Shown: one piece after another, positions 51,861 through 60,897 of the stretch
Numbering within the stretch: the first letter of the stretch is position 1
Layout: every line of letters starts with the position of its first letter
Source of the DNA: Bacillus sp. OV322
GTDB taxonomy: Bacteria; Bacillota; Bacilli; Bacillales; DSM-1321
DNA length: 64,000 nt
Reading direction: 5' to 3'
Assembly (NCBI RefSeq): GCF_900112495.1
Contig: NZ_FOMA01000002.1
Coordinates: 62,001-126,000, forward strand
Position numbers and translations under genes: made by a program
Notes under the pieces: model-generated
What the model was told of the DNA's origin: nothing
Database searches by the model: none
Seen by the model: the letters and a program-made list of their open reading frames with translations, nothing else

Positions 51861-54086
51861 GTGCTGATCATGATAAATGATGAAAAAAAACAATTTCACT
51901 TATGCAATGGCAAGGTAAGCTATATTTTTCATGTGATGGAAAATGGCCAGCTTGGGTCTTTGTATTATGGAAAAGCGCTTCATCACCAGCAAGACTTTTC
52001 GCATATGCAGACATATGGAGTTCCTGCCACCTATACCGCCCAATATCATGGGAAGCGGGCGTTCAGCCTTGAAACCCTGCGCCAGGAATATCCAGCCTAC
52101 GGTACATCAGACTTCAGGGAGCCTGCCTACAGTATCCGCCTCCAAAATGGCAGCCATATCACAGATTTTACTTATAAAACCTATGTCAGATCCTCCGGCA
52201 AACCTCCGCTTGCAGGACTGCCTTCTACGTATACCGTGAATGAGGGGGATGCTGAGAGCATCCAAATCATTCTTGAAGATAGAGAACTCCAGGCTGAGCT
52301 GATCTTATGCTACACCATATTCAAAGACTTTCCTGTGATTGCAAGAAGCGCCTATATTTTTAACAAGGGGTCTGACCCCTTTTACCTCGAGCGCTTCATG
52401 AGTATGTCAGTGGATTTTCCAGATGCAGACTTCCGCATGCTCCAGCTGAGCGGGGCATGGGCCCGGGAGCGCTATGTGAAGGAGCGCCCTCTTGAAGCGG
52501 GCATACAGTCCATCTCCAGCATCCGCGGGGCAAGCTCGCACCAGCATAATCCGCTCCTTGTGCTGAAGAGGCCGGATGCGGGAGAAAGCAAGGGGGAGGT
52601 TTATGGTTTTAACTTTGTCTACAGTTCAAATTTCATTGCTCAGGCAGAAGTAGACCAGTTTGGGGTAACAAGGGCGACGATGGGCATCCATCCTTTCCGT
52701 TTTTCCTGGAAGCTTTCCGAGAATGAACACTTTCAGGCGCCTGAAGCTGTGATGGTATATTCGAGTGATGGCCTGACAGGCATGAGCCAGGCTTATCATG
52801 ATCTGTACCGTAAGCATCTCCTTAGAGGAAAGTGGAAAAATGACGTGCGGCCCATCGTCATTAACAACTGGGAAGCAACTTACTTTTCATTCAATGAAGA
52901 TATTCTATTGAAATTTGCCAGGAAGGCAAAGGAGCTTGGTGTTGAGCTGTTTGTCCTCGATGATGGCTGGTTTGGCAAAAGAAACAATGCTTCTTCATCT
53001 CTTGGCGACTGGTATGCTGATCCTAAAAAGCTTCCGCATGGCATGAAATCACTGGCAGAAAAGATAGAAAGAATCGGTTTGAAATTCGGGCTTTGGTTTG
53101 AACCTGAAATGGTCAGCCCGGATAGCAGGATGATGAGGGCCCATCCCGAGTGGGCAGTCAAAACGCCCGGGCGGCCTGCTTCACTGGGCAGAAATCAGCT
53201 TGTACTGGATTTTTCGAGAAAGGATATTGTTAAAGACGTATACAGTAGAATGGCAGATATCATTAGGGAAACAAACCTTTCATATATCAAGTGGGATATG
53301 AACCGCTATATTACTGAAGCTTTTTCCAGGGGGCTGGGCGCTGACCGGCAGGATGAATTTTTTCACCGCTACATATTGGGTGTGTATGAGCTGTATGAAC
53401 GGCTTACCTCTGAATTTCCGCAGATTCTTTTTGAATCGTGTGCAGGAGGCGGGGGCAGGTTTGATCCTGGATTATTTTATTACGCGCCTCAAGCATGGGC
53501 AAGCGATGATACGGATCCTGTGGAACGGCTGAAAATCCAATACGGATCTTCATATGCCTATCCCATTTACAGTATAGGCTCCCATGTATCAGCTGCACCG
53601 AACCACCAGACACAGCGCAGTTCTCCGCTATCTATGAGGGCAAATGTGGCTTATTTTGGAACATTCGGCTATGAATTGGATCCTGGAGCGCTTTCTGATG
53701 CGGAGGAAAAAGAAGTCAAAGAACAAATCCGTTTTTTTAAACAGCATCGCCATCTAATCATGACAGGGGATTTTTTTCGCCTTAATAGCCCGTTTGAAGG
53801 GAACGAAGCTGCATGGATGGTGGTCAGCAAAGATAAAAAGGAGGCGCTTTGCGGGTGGTACAAAATCCTGGCAGAACCGAATCCCAACATCCAGCAGAAA
53901 CTGAAACTGGCCGGCCTGGCTCCTGCTGCTAAATATATGCTTGTCCAAACAGAAGAGATCTATAATGGGGATGAGCTCATGTATCATGGCCTTACTTTGC
54001 CGCTAGAATTCAATGGCCCTAACAAAAAGCGGGCAAAACGGGCAGGAGATTTCCAGTCGGCAGTATTTTATCTGGCTAATAAGTAA
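51861..54086 (+). CDS. Alpha-galactosidase, GH36
   Basis: 741 residues from GTG 51861 (GGAGGA seven bases before); ATG 51870 and GTG 51825 are alternatives. GH36 features: beta-sandwich N-domain, then barrel with FVLDDGWFGKRNN, nucleophile Asp in SYIKWDMNRYI, SCAGGGGRFDPG, and acid Asp in AWASDDTDPVERL. No signal peptide, so it hydrolyses imported raffinose-family or melibiose-type sugars in the cytoplasm and feeds galactose to GalMKTE. No dedicated transporter is nearby. Confidence 0.94.
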   Translation: MLIMINDEKKQFHLCNGKVSYIFHVMENGQLGSLYYGKALHHQQDFSHMQTYGVPATYTAQYHGKRAFSLETLRQEYPAYGTSDFREPAYSIRLQNGSHITDFTYKTYVRSSGKPPLAGLPSTYTVNEGDAESIQIILEDRELQAELILCYTIFKDFPVIARSAYIFNKGSDPFYLERFMSMSVDFPDADFRMLQLSGAWARERYVKERPLEAGIQSISSIRGASSHQHNPLLVLKRPDAGESKGEVYGFNFVYSSNFIAQAEVDQFGVTRATMGIHPFRFSWKLSENEHFQAPEAVMVYSSDGLTGMSQAYHDLYRKHLLRGKWKNDVRPIVINNWEATYFSFNEDILLKFARKAKELGVELFVLDDGWFGKRNNASSSLGDWYADPKKLPHGMKSLAEKIERIGLKFGLWFEPEMVSPDSRMMRAHPEWAVKTPGRPASLGRNQLVLDFSRKDIVKDVYSRMADIIRETNLSYIKWDMNRYITEAFSRGLGADRQDEFFHRYILGVYELYERLTSEFPQILFESCAGGGGRFDPGLFYYAPQAWASDDTDPVERLKIQYGSSYAYPIYSIGSHVSAAPNHQTQRSSPLSMRANVAYFGTFGYELDPGALSDAEEKEVKEQIRFFKQHRHLIMTGDFFRLNSPFEGNEAAWMVVSKDKKEALCGWYKILAEPNPNIQQKLKLAGLAPAAKYMLVQTEEIYNGDELMYHGLTLPLEFNGPNKKRAKRAGDFQSAVFYLANK

Positions 54087-54120
54087 GGATTAAAGGTTTT
54101 TCTTATTCTATGAATATAAA

Positions 54121-54150
54121 AAGCTCCCTATCCTGCCAGGATAGGGAACT
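54121..54150. terminator. Bidirectional terminator
   Basis: TCCCTATCCTG-CC-AGGATAGGGA stem with A and T bases outside, between the convergent alpha-galactosidase and symporter genes. Confidence 0.8.
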
Positions 54151-54162
54151 TCAGAATACATA

Positions 54163-55428
54163 TTATGAAACGGTTTTTTCCCGGTTAAGAGACCGCTTCA
54201 TCCAATTTTTCCCCTCGACTAGGCGGGTTACCATCATGGCACTTACGGTATTGCCTGCAGAGTTTAGAAGAGTCGCAGGTGCATCAATAATTGTACTGAT
54301 GACTGCAATGATCGGCAGCACCTCTGCTGGAAAGCCGAACACACTCAGGATCAGCATTTCGCCAATCATGCCTCCTCTTGGGATGGCACCCATGACGGCT
54401 CCCACGAGGAAGGAGACGGCAAGAATGCTGAGAATGCTTGAAATACTCGTCATATCCTTGCCGAATAAGCTGAACAAAAAGACGATTTTTAATACTCCGC
54501 CAAAAACGGATCCATCTTTATGCGTGTTGGCGCCAAGCGGAACAATCGTTTCTGCGATGTCCTTTGGCACGCCCATTCTTTTTGTATATTCCAGATTGAC
54601 TGGTATGCAAGCTGCACTTGAACAAGTGGCAATAGCCGTAATGGAAGGTGTCATCGCGTTTTTCCAGAATACCTTCACTCCTTGGCTTCCGCCGGCAAAA
54701 AATGCGTATAAAGTGAAAAAGCCAAAATAATAGATAACAGCCAGGATTAAATAAAGCCCAAAGCTTCTTGCGTATCCTTCCAGAATTTGCGGTCCAAGCT
54801 GCCCGATGATTGCTGCAAAATAACAGCCCAATCCAATTGGAGCGTAGTACATGATGATTTTCACCATGCGCATCATGACGGTTGTTCCTGCTGACAGGAA
54901 GGCAGTAACCGGCTTGGCTTTTTCCCCTGAAAGTGCAGCAGAAAGTCCGAAAAGAACAGAAAACACAATAAGTGCCAGCATATTGCTTTTAGACAGCAGC
55001 TCTGTGAAATCAGAGACAGTAAAGGTTTTGACAAGCTGCCCTAAAAAGGTTACATCTTCTGTATCTGCGGAAGGATCGCTTTTTGACATAAGTTCTTTTA
55101 TCGCAGATGTATCCGTATGCTCGAGCGGATTCATAACAGATGTGCCTGCAAATCCCAAAACGGCAGCAATGGCAGCCGTTGCTAAAAAGACAAGGACCAT
55201 GCTTCCCATAATTTTGCCAAGCCGCTTCATTTCACTCATATTGGCAATGGCAGAGGAAATGCTGAAAAATACTAATGGAACAATGATCATAAACATTAAG
55301 TTTAAAAATAAATCTCCAAGCGGCTGGACAATCGACGTTTTAGTGCCAAAGATAACGCCTGCAGCCCCTCCGATAAGAATCGCTCCAAGAAGGAAGATCG
55401 TGGTGCGGTAATTTTTAAAGTAATTCAT
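54163..55428 (-). CDS. Dicarboxylate/amino acid:cation symporter (DAACS family)
   Basis: 421 residues, about eight helices plus re-entrant loops. The DAACS substrate-binding region is visible: TCSSAACIPVNLEYTKRMGVPKDIAETIVPLGANTHKDGSVFGG and the later GEMLILSVFGFPAEVLPIIAV. The glutamate/aspartate-type SSS motif is modified to CSSAA, so substrate could be serine/threonine, cystine or a dicarboxylate. Confidence 0.88.
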   Translation of the reverse strand: MNYFKNYRTTIFLLGAILIGGAAGVIFGTKTSIVQPLGDLFLNLMFMIIVPLVFFSISSAIANMSEMKRLGKIMGSMVLVFLATAAIAAVLGFAGTSVMNPLEHTDTSAIKELMSKSDPSADTEDVTFLGQLVKTFTVSDFTELLSKSNMLALIVFSVLFGLSAALSGEKAKPVTAFLSAGTTVMMRMVKIIMYYAPIGLGCYFAAIIGQLGPQILEGYARSFGLYLILAVIYYFGFFTLYAFFAGGSQGVKVFWKNAMTPSITAIATCSSAACIPVNLEYTKRMGVPKDIAETIVPLGANTHKDGSVFGGVLKIVFLFSLFGKDMTSISSILSILAVSFLVGAVMGAIPRGGMIGEMLILSVFGFPAEVLPIIAVISTIIDAPATLLNSAGNTVSAMMVTRLVEGKNWMKRSLNREKTVS

Positions 55429-55653
55429 TTTGTCACGCCTTTCTAAGATTGCTTATAAGTGCATAAATTTTATTATCAGGGCTGTGACATAGTTTGACAA
55501 CCTCTATTTCTATAGTGATTGTATAATGATCAAAAGATAGGCTGCCGCCAGAGGGGATATTTGTTTCCCCAAATACCGCTTAGATAGGTGAAATCATCCA
55601 GGAATTACCGCCTGAAATTCTGCGGGCAGGCTAAAAACCGGGTGTGAACTAAA

Positions 55654-55883
55654 AGCTCTTTTCTTAAACATTGTTGTTTTTTTAATTTGTTATGTGAGGC
55701 GTTCCCATTGTCAAGTCAGGTTGATTGGAGAGTAAGGTGCGAGACTCCTGCGGGATGAGCAGAACAGGTGAGACCTGAGCAGGCGCAGCCGAGGAGGCTC
55801 ACCGGCTGCCCCGCGGAAAGCGAGCATCCTGGAGCGGAAATCAACCACCTTGTTCCATAGCAACAAAATTTACGAAAACAGCC
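55654..55883 (-). mobile_element. MITE-like fold-back element, copy H (full length, 230 bp)
   Basis: Complete copy in minus orientation, AGCTCTTTTCTTAAAC to TTTACGAAAACAGCC, nearly identical to copy G. Flanks GAACTAAA (55646-55653) and TAACTAAA (55884-55891) are a 7-of-8 direct repeat. It ends 20 bases before the alpha/beta hydrolase start codon, immediately upstream of its AAAGGAGG site. Confidence 0.88.
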
Positions 55884-55903
55884 TAACTAAAGGAGGAATA
55901 GAA

Positions 55904-56713
55904 ATGCCGTTTATACATATTGAAAAGGATACAGAGCTGTATTATGAAGAAAAGGGCCAAGGGAAACCCATCATTTTCCTGCACGGAGTTTGGATGAGCA
56001 GCCGCTTTTTTGAAAAGCAGCTTTCCTATTTTTCGAAAAATTACCGGACTATTTTAGTGGACTTTAGAGGACATGGCCATTCTTCCCCAGTCCATCATGG
56101 CCACACCGTAGCTAATTATGCCCGTGATTTACATCACCTGATACATGAACTTAATCTTCAGGATGTTACACTTGTCGGCTGGTCGATGGGAGCGTTCGTA
56201 GTCTGGGATTATCTGAAACAGTTTGGCGGTGACAATATAAAGTCATCTGTTATTGTGGATGAGCTTGCATCTGATTTTAAGTGGCCAGGCTTTGATATTG
56301 GCGCGTTTACAATGGAAACATTAATTGCCTTTATGACGGAAATCCAAATGAACCGGACAGAGTTTTTAAGAGGATTTTTGTCCTCCATGTTTAAGGAAGA
56401 ATGCAGTCCGGCTGACACCCGATGGATGCTGAGGGAAGTGACGAGAATGCCTGAGTCCACAGCGAGTGCGATACTGTTTGATCAGTCCATTGTGGATTAC
56501 AGAGACTTTCTGCCGCAGATCAGCGTTCCAACCCTGCTTTGCTTCGGGAGGGAAGAGAAAGTCATACCGGTTGCGGCAGGGAAACATTTAAATCAGCATA
56601 TAACTTCCTCAGAGCTAGTCATTTTTGAGAATAGCTGCCATTGTCCTTTCCTGGAAGAACCGGACCTGTTTAACGATACAGTAGCTGCATTTCTTAAGAA
56701 AAATGGAATTTGA
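55904..56713 (+). CDS. Alpha/beta hydrolase
   Basis: 269 residues from ATG 55904 (AAAGGAGG seven bases before); the open frame running back to 55850 is MITE sequence and not a real extension. Oxyanion HGVWMSSRFFE, nucleophile elbow GWSMGAF with Ser near residue 95, acid region LLCFGREEKVIP and C-terminal His in NSCHCPFLEEP. A general esterase/peroxidase-like hydrolase; substrate unknown. Confidence 0.88.
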   Translation: MPFIHIEKDTELYYEEKGQGKPIIFLHGVWMSSRFFEKQLSYFSKNYRTILVDFRGHGHSSPVHHGHTVANYARDLHHLIHELNLQDVTLVGWSMGAFVVWDYLKQFGGDNIKSSVIVDELASDFKWPGFDIGAFTMETLIAFMTEIQMNRTEFLRGFLSSMFKEECSPADTRWMLREVTRMPESTASAILFDQSIVDYRDFLPQISVPTLLCFGREEKVIPVAAGKHLNQHITSSELVIFENSCHCPFLEEPDLFNDTVAAFLKKNGI

Positions 56714-56808
56714 CTGCAGGATGAATTTTATTTCCTTTTCAAGGACCAGCAGGTACAATAAGGAAGTAAATTAGGGGATGTAACTTTCGAACAGGGGAGA
56801 TTAATAAA

Positions 56809-57153
56809 ATGACCAATGAAAATATCCAGCAGACATTGCCGCCAAAAACTTGCAGTATTGACCGCTTAGTGACCGTAAAACAGGATATCGAAAAAGTAAT
56901 TGCCGGCGAAAAAACAGCGGCACGGAGAAATGGCCGGTATGCAGATGCCGGGGAAGTGATGGTCCTTGACGGCAAGGATTTTACAGTGGAAAAAGTCTAT
57001 CAGCAGACACTTGGAGAAATGACGGAAGAACATGCGGTTTCAGAAGGATATGAAAATCTTGAGAGCTACAAAGAATTCATTCTTTCCATGCATAAAGGCA
57101 TGAAATGGCTGCCTCAAATGAAGGTATGGGTGCACGAATTCCGCCAAGCATAG
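56809..57153 (+). CDS. ASCH-domain-like protein
   Basis: 114 residues. KCSID-like start PPKTCSIDRLVTVKQDIEKVIAGEKTAARRNGRYADAGEVMVLDG and the later MTEEHAVSEGYENLESYKEFILSMHKGMKW fit the ASCH (PUA-like RNA-binding) fold. AGGGGAG precedes ATG 56809. Ten bases separate it from the next gene, so the two are probably co-transcribed. Function unknown. Confidence 0.65.
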   Translation: MTNENIQQTLPPKTCSIDRLVTVKQDIEKVIAGEKTAARRNGRYADAGEVMVLDGKDFTVEKVYQQTLGEMTEEHAVSEGYENLESYKEFILSMHKGMKWLPQMKVWVHEFRQA

Positions 57154-57162
57154 GATCAGGGT

Positions 57163-57603
57163 ATGTATATTTTATATAAAGTGATTTTATATATTCATAT
57201 TTTAAGCGTAATTTCTTCTATCGGCCCGTTTGTCATTCTTTTCCCTATTGCAAAAAAGCTCGAAGTGCGTGAAGATAGCGGAAATGAAGGATATTTGAAT
57301 GTGTTTCAGTCTGTGGTGCGGCTGGCAAAGCACGCAGGCCATGTCCTCGTGGGATCAGGAGTCGTGCTAGTCATAATAGGTCCCTGGACCTGGAAGACTG
57401 CCTGGATTGACATGACGCTTATTATTCTTGCTGCTTCCCTGTATTTTCTTGCGCGTGCTTTTTCACCAAAGCTGCGAAAATATAGAGAGCAAAAGGAAGG
57501 ATTCAGGGAAACAGCAGATTCCCTGAGAAATGCAGTTTACATTTATATGGCTTTGCTGCTGATCATGCTCTGGTTTATGGTCGCAAAACCGGTTTTATGG
57601 TGA
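57163..57603 (+). CDS. DUF2269-like integral membrane protein
   Basis: 146 residues with four membrane segments (about 3-28, 60-80, 88-106, 122-142) and histidines in the first and second (YIHILSVISSIGPF, LAKHAGHVLVGSG). This resembles predicted cytochrome-like DUF2269 proteins. Function unknown. A terminator follows at 57614. Confidence 0.6.
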   Translation: MYILYKVILYIHILSVISSIGPFVILFPIAKKLEVREDSGNEGYLNVFQSVVRLAKHAGHVLVGSGVVLVIIGPWTWKTAWIDMTLIILAASLYFLARAFSPKLRKYREQKEGFRETADSLRNAVYIYMALLLIMLWFMVAKPVLW

Positions 57604-57613
57604 GCAGCCTGCA

Positions 57614-57647
57614 GCGATTATTCTGTCAGGGAATAATCGTTTTTTTT
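57614..57647 (+). terminator. Terminator
   Basis: CGATTATTC ... GAATAATCG (9 bp, 8-base loop) then eight T. Between here and 57886 no gene is supported. Confidence 0.85.
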
Positions 57648-57886
57648 GTGCCGCACTAAATATATAGGAAAAGTAAATATGAACTAAACATCTTGTGAAA
57701 TTTAGTGTTATATTGAATAAGAAAGACGAACGCAAGAAAATGAATGATGTAATTGAAACTGCCTTTTAGAATGCCATGAACATGAACATCACACAATAAG
57801 AGCAGTAAGGCGCCCCTCACTTTTCTGAGGCGGCATTTTGATGGCTTTTTATCACCTGAAATTTTAGTTTCTTCGGAGAGAGATGA

Positions 57887-58642
57887 ATGGAAAAACAAAT
57901 GAACAATCGATATGACATTATAGAGGTATGTCTGCTGGCGGGGAAAATTATGCTGAGAAGCGGAGCAGAAACCTACCGTGTGGAAGACACGATGACACGC
58001 ATTGCCGCCTCATTTGGAATTACCAGTTCCCACAGCTTTGTCACGCCGACAGGCATCATTTTTTCCGCGGATGGAGCTGATCCAAGCAAGCTGGTCAGAA
58101 TTTCCGAACGCTCGACTGACCTGCAGAAGGTTGCCAATGTCAATAGCATTTCGAGGCGGATCTCTGCTGGAGAACTGTCTGCAATCGAAGCATATGGACT
58201 TTTAAAGGAAGTGGAAAAGGCCAGCCATGCTTATGCGATTTGGGTACAGATTTTTGCTGCTTTTATTTCAAGCGGCTGCTTTACAATCATGTTTCAGGGC
58301 CAGTGGCACGATTTCCTTGTAGCATGCATGGCAGGGGCATTGGGCTTTTCGTGCTTAATTTACTTGCACAGGCTTCTTGAAATAAAGTTTTTTGCAGAAT
58401 TCATAGCTGCTTTAGTCGTTGGAGTATTTAGCATTTGCATTGTAAATATGGATCTGGGGCGTGAAGTGGACAAAATTATTATCGGTTCTGTAATGCCTTT
58501 AGTTCCGGGATTATTAATAACTAATGCAGTGCGGGATTTAATTGCAGGCCACTTGGTATCAGGGATATCAAAAGGTGCTGAGGCCTTTCTGACAGCCTTT
58601 GCCATCGGGACGGGAATTGCCGTTGCATTTATATTCAACTAA
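57887..58642 (+). CDS. Threonine/serine exporter, ThrE N-terminal part (YjjP-like)
   Basis: 251 residues. Cytosolic head (about 1-110) with the family pattern LLAGKIMLRSGAETYRVEDTMTRIAASFG, then about five membrane helices. The ThrE exporter is split into two genes here: this one and the next, 12 bases downstream, supplying the two halves of the channel. CGGAGAG precedes ATG 57887. Substrate by family: threonine, serine or dicarboxylates such as succinate in YjjPB. Confidence 0.85.
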   Translation: MEKQMNNRYDIIEVCLLAGKIMLRSGAETYRVEDTMTRIAASFGITSSHSFVTPTGIIFSADGADPSKLVRISERSTDLQKVANVNSISRRISAGELSAIEAYGLLKEVEKASHAYAIWVQIFAAFISSGCFTIMFQGQWHDFLVACMAGALGFSCLIYLHRLLEIKFFAEFIAALVVGVFSICIVNMDLGREVDKIIIGSVMPLVPGLLITNAVRDLIAGHLVSGISKGAEAFLTAFAIGTGIAVAFIFN

Positions 58643-58654
58643 AAAAGAAAGGAA

Positions 58655-59098
58655 ATGAAGATGTTAGCACAGCTTATCACCAGTTTTATCGCATCAGCAT
58701 CCTTTGGAATTATCTTTAATGTTCCTAAAAACTCAATCGTTAAATGCGGATTGGTCGGGATGATTGGATGGCTTCTTTATTATGCCCTTGTTGAAAATAG
58801 CGTGAACAGTGTGATCGCAACACTTGCCGCAGCTTTTCTGGTAGCGGTGATCAGCCTGGTTTTTGCTAAGGCTTATAAAACACCCATCATTATTTTCAGC
58901 GTATCCGGCATCATCCCGCTTGTGCCTGGAGGAATGGCTTATGATGCGATGAGGCATTTTGTCCAAAATGATTATAATGTCGCCATACAGCTTGCGGCAA
59001 AAGCCTTTATGCTCTCAGGAGCCATAGCCATGGGTCTGATGTTTGCAGAAGTAATGAATCAGGTATATATCAAATATAATAAAAGAGTGAAAGCATGA
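58655..59098 (+). CDS. Threonine/serine exporter, ThrE C-terminal part (YjjB-like)
   Basis: 147 residues, about five helices, with FGIIFNVPKNSIVKCGLVGMIGWLLYY and the conserved SGIIPLVPGGMAYDAMRHF. Partner of the preceding protein. RBS AAAGGAA before ATG 58661 is also usable; 58655 is an upstream ATG two codons earlier. Confidence 0.83.
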   Translation: MKMLAQLITSFIASASFGIIFNVPKNSIVKCGLVGMIGWLLYYALVENSVNSVIATLAAAFLVAVISLVFAKAYKTPIIIFSVSGIIPLVPGGMAYDAMRHFVQNDYNVAIQLAAKAFMLSGAIAMGLMFAEVMNQVYIKYNKRVKA

Positions 59099-59111
59099 TG
59101 GGATTATAGCA

Positions 59112-59150
59112 GGCAGCAGGAAATGCTCTTGTTAGCATCCTGTCTTTTTT
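59112..59150 (+). terminator. Probable terminator of the thrE pair
   Basis: CAGGAAATGCT ... AGCATCCTG with a small bulge, followed by TCTTTTTTG. Beyond it, 59151-59446 holds a cre-like TGTAAGCGCTTAAA (59198-59211, one mismatch) but no gene. Confidence 0.65.
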
Positions 59151-59446
59151 GTTTTCCTGAAGAAAAAGGAATTGTTCTGTAAAGTGTTGAATGTTTATGT
59201 AAGCGCTTAAAAAATGGTGCATTCAGACAACATTGGTCCATATTCTTTCTGACAGAAGTTCACTAGACTAGTTTATCTCCATCAGCATTGCAAACTGAGC
59301 GGCTGTATATGGAACTATAGCGGCATAAGCTCTGTATTATACACGGATCATATTTCCACTGAGTTTTGACTGATCTCTCGTTGTTTCGCTTAGCGACAGA
59401 CAGATGGGGAGGAACTGAAAAAACATGAGTTAAAGGAGGAGGACGT

Positions 59447-60493
59447 ATGAGTATAGGCAGGCTTCAGGAAGATCAAGGCTATTATTCGGAAAAAGATTTT
59501 GAGACAACGCTGCTCACTCCCGGCTACCGGATTGATTTGCGGAATGCGGGAAATGAACATCTCGACCAGTTTTTTAATGCAGATATGGTCACTGACTGGC
59601 CACAGTTATCATGGAAGGAAGCAGGCAGGCCCTATGAAGTAAAGTCTGTCGCAAAGTCCAGGCAGAATTGGGAAAAAGAACATGGAGAAATGTCTGTTAA
59701 AACTTCCTGGGAGTTTTTTAACCGTTCCTTTCATGAATGGTTTATTAAGGATGTCCCAAAAGAGCTTGACAGGTCAAAAAAAGAGCTGAAAAAATACTTA
59801 TCACGTTTTCAGTTGCGTGATGTAAAAGCGGCCCTTGGAGAGACCATCCAATTATCGCTTTGGAATTATGCCCACAGGGTGGAGGATGGAATCTGGGATC
59901 CGCGGGGGAAAAGGGCCCTTTTTGAAGGGCTTGATGTAAGGAAGCCGAGGATACTCTTTTTGGGTGCAGCGGAAGGATATGAAGCCATGCAGCTTTATGC
60001 CATGTATCCGGAAGGAGAAGTTGTGATGGTCGATTATGATGACTTCTGCCGGACAGACCGCTTTGGGCATTTTCCGGATAGTTATCCCTTCCTAGGATCA
60101 AATCCAGTATCAGGGCATCCTAAAGTCTGGCATAAAAGTGAGATGAATATTCACTATGAAGTGAACGACATTAGAAACCTTCCGTTTGGCCATGAATTTG
60201 ATATTGTTTTAAGTGTTGGTTTACTGGAGCATTTTCCTGATGAGCATAAACATGAAGTGATGGAATGGCACAGGAAATTTTTGAAACCCGGGGGATATGT
60301 CATCATGACTACTCCGAGGCTGCAGTTCAAATCCAAACTTTTCTATACCATCATGGCAGATGTGATGAACCATACCTACAGAGAACTGATGGATGTGCGG
60401 CAGATGGGGTTATATGTGTATGAATCAGGCTTTGACATTCTTCGCCATGGCTATATTAAGGTTCATAACGGAATCGTTGCAAAGCCCAGGTAA
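59447..60493 (+). CDS. SAM-dependent methyltransferase of unknown target
   Basis: 348 residues; AAAGGAGGAGG lies just before ATG 59447. The first 165 residues are unusual and unrecognised. A class I Rossmann methyltransferase then follows (about 170-300): motif I RILFLGAAEGYEAMQLYAMYP, acidic VVMVDYDD, FDIVLSVGLLEHFPDEHKHEVM and LKPGGYVIMTTPR. Methyltransferase_11/25-like. No neighbour suggests a substrate. Confidence 0.82.
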   Translation: MSIGRLQEDQGYYSEKDFETTLLTPGYRIDLRNAGNEHLDQFFNADMVTDWPQLSWKEAGRPYEVKSVAKSRQNWEKEHGEMSVKTSWEFFNRSFHEWFIKDVPKELDRSKKELKKYLSRFQLRDVKAALGETIQLSLWNYAHRVEDGIWDPRGKRALFEGLDVRKPRILFLGAAEGYEAMQLYAMYPEGEVVMVDYDDFCRTDRFGHFPDSYPFLGSNPVSGHPKVWHKSEMNIHYEVNDIRNLPFGHEFDIVLSVGLLEHFPDEHKHEVMEWHRKFLKPGGYVIMTTPRLQFKSKLFYTIMADVMNHTYRELMDVRQMGLYVYESGFDILRHGYIKVHNGIVAKPR

Positions 60494-60495
60494 TG

Positions 60496-60535
60496 AAAAA
60501 GGCCGAAGCGCTGATTTTTGCGCTTCGGCCTTCAA
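60496..60535. terminator. Bidirectional terminator
   Basis: AAGGCCGAAGCGC-TGATTTTT-GCGCTTCGGCCTT, 13-bp stem, between convergent methyltransferase and pqqD-like genes. Confidence 0.85.
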
Positions 60536-60540
60536 TTTGC

Positions 60541-60897
60541 TTATTTTTCATTTTCCCATTTCAGCCAATCGTGGGCTTCCAGGATTTCAAGAAACTTTAC
60601 AAGCCTTGGCAAGGAAGGGTCTGCTTCTTCTCCGAAATGCAGCAGCATGTCATTTGAAATTTGCTCGACATTTTTGTGATGCTGCATTTGGCCGATTGCA
60701 AAAGCCCCGAATTTATCCAGCTTAATCCGGCGGAAGCCTGGCTGCTTAAGGAATTTAACCGAAAAACGTTCGATGAGGTTCGTCCTGCTGATTACAAGAA
60801 ATGAATCAGCGGAGTCACTTTCAAGTCTGACACGGTCTTCTAAAAGAGGGACCATAGTAAGCAGGTTCTTCTTTTTTGAATTGCGTTTATTAGACAT
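60541..60897 (-). CDS. PqqD-family (RRE-like) protein coupled to the OPT transporter
   Basis: 118 residues from ATG 60897, whose start overlaps the stop of the OPT gene (ATGTCTAA) with AAAGGGA upstream. Basic head MSNKRNSKKKN, then the PqqD pattern: FSVKFLKQPGFRRIKLDKFGAFAIGQMQHHKNVEQISNDMLLHFGEEADPSLPRLVKFLEILEAHDWL. PqqD-like domains bind leader peptides of ribosomal peptides in RiPP pathways. No radical-SAM or precursor gene is near, and a fused overlap with an oligopeptide transporter suggests a peptide-handling role (inference). Confidence 0.8.
   Translation of the reverse strand: MSNKRNSKKKNLLTMVPLLEDRVRLESDSADSFLVISRTNLIERFSVKFLKQPGFRRIKLDKFGAFAIGQMQHHKNVEQISNDMLLHFGEEADPSLPRLVKFLEILEAHDWLKWENEK

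Noticed and set aside
54110..55411. Long plus-strand reading frames (206 and 186 codons) opposite the DAACS symporter
   Set aside because: They are antisense shadows: the minus-strand frame has clear symporter motifs, while the plus-strand products have no recognisable domain and repetitive hydrophobic composition mirroring the codon pattern.
55850..55903. N-terminal extension of the alpha/beta hydrolase
   Set aside because: The extra 18 codons are the end of MITE copy H plus the target duplication; the ribosome binding site AAAGGAGG directs the start at 55904.
57648..57886. Possible riboswitch in the gap before the thrE pair
   Set aside because: A short stem around TCACTTTTCTGA is present, but no conserved aptamer motif and no terminator precede the gene.
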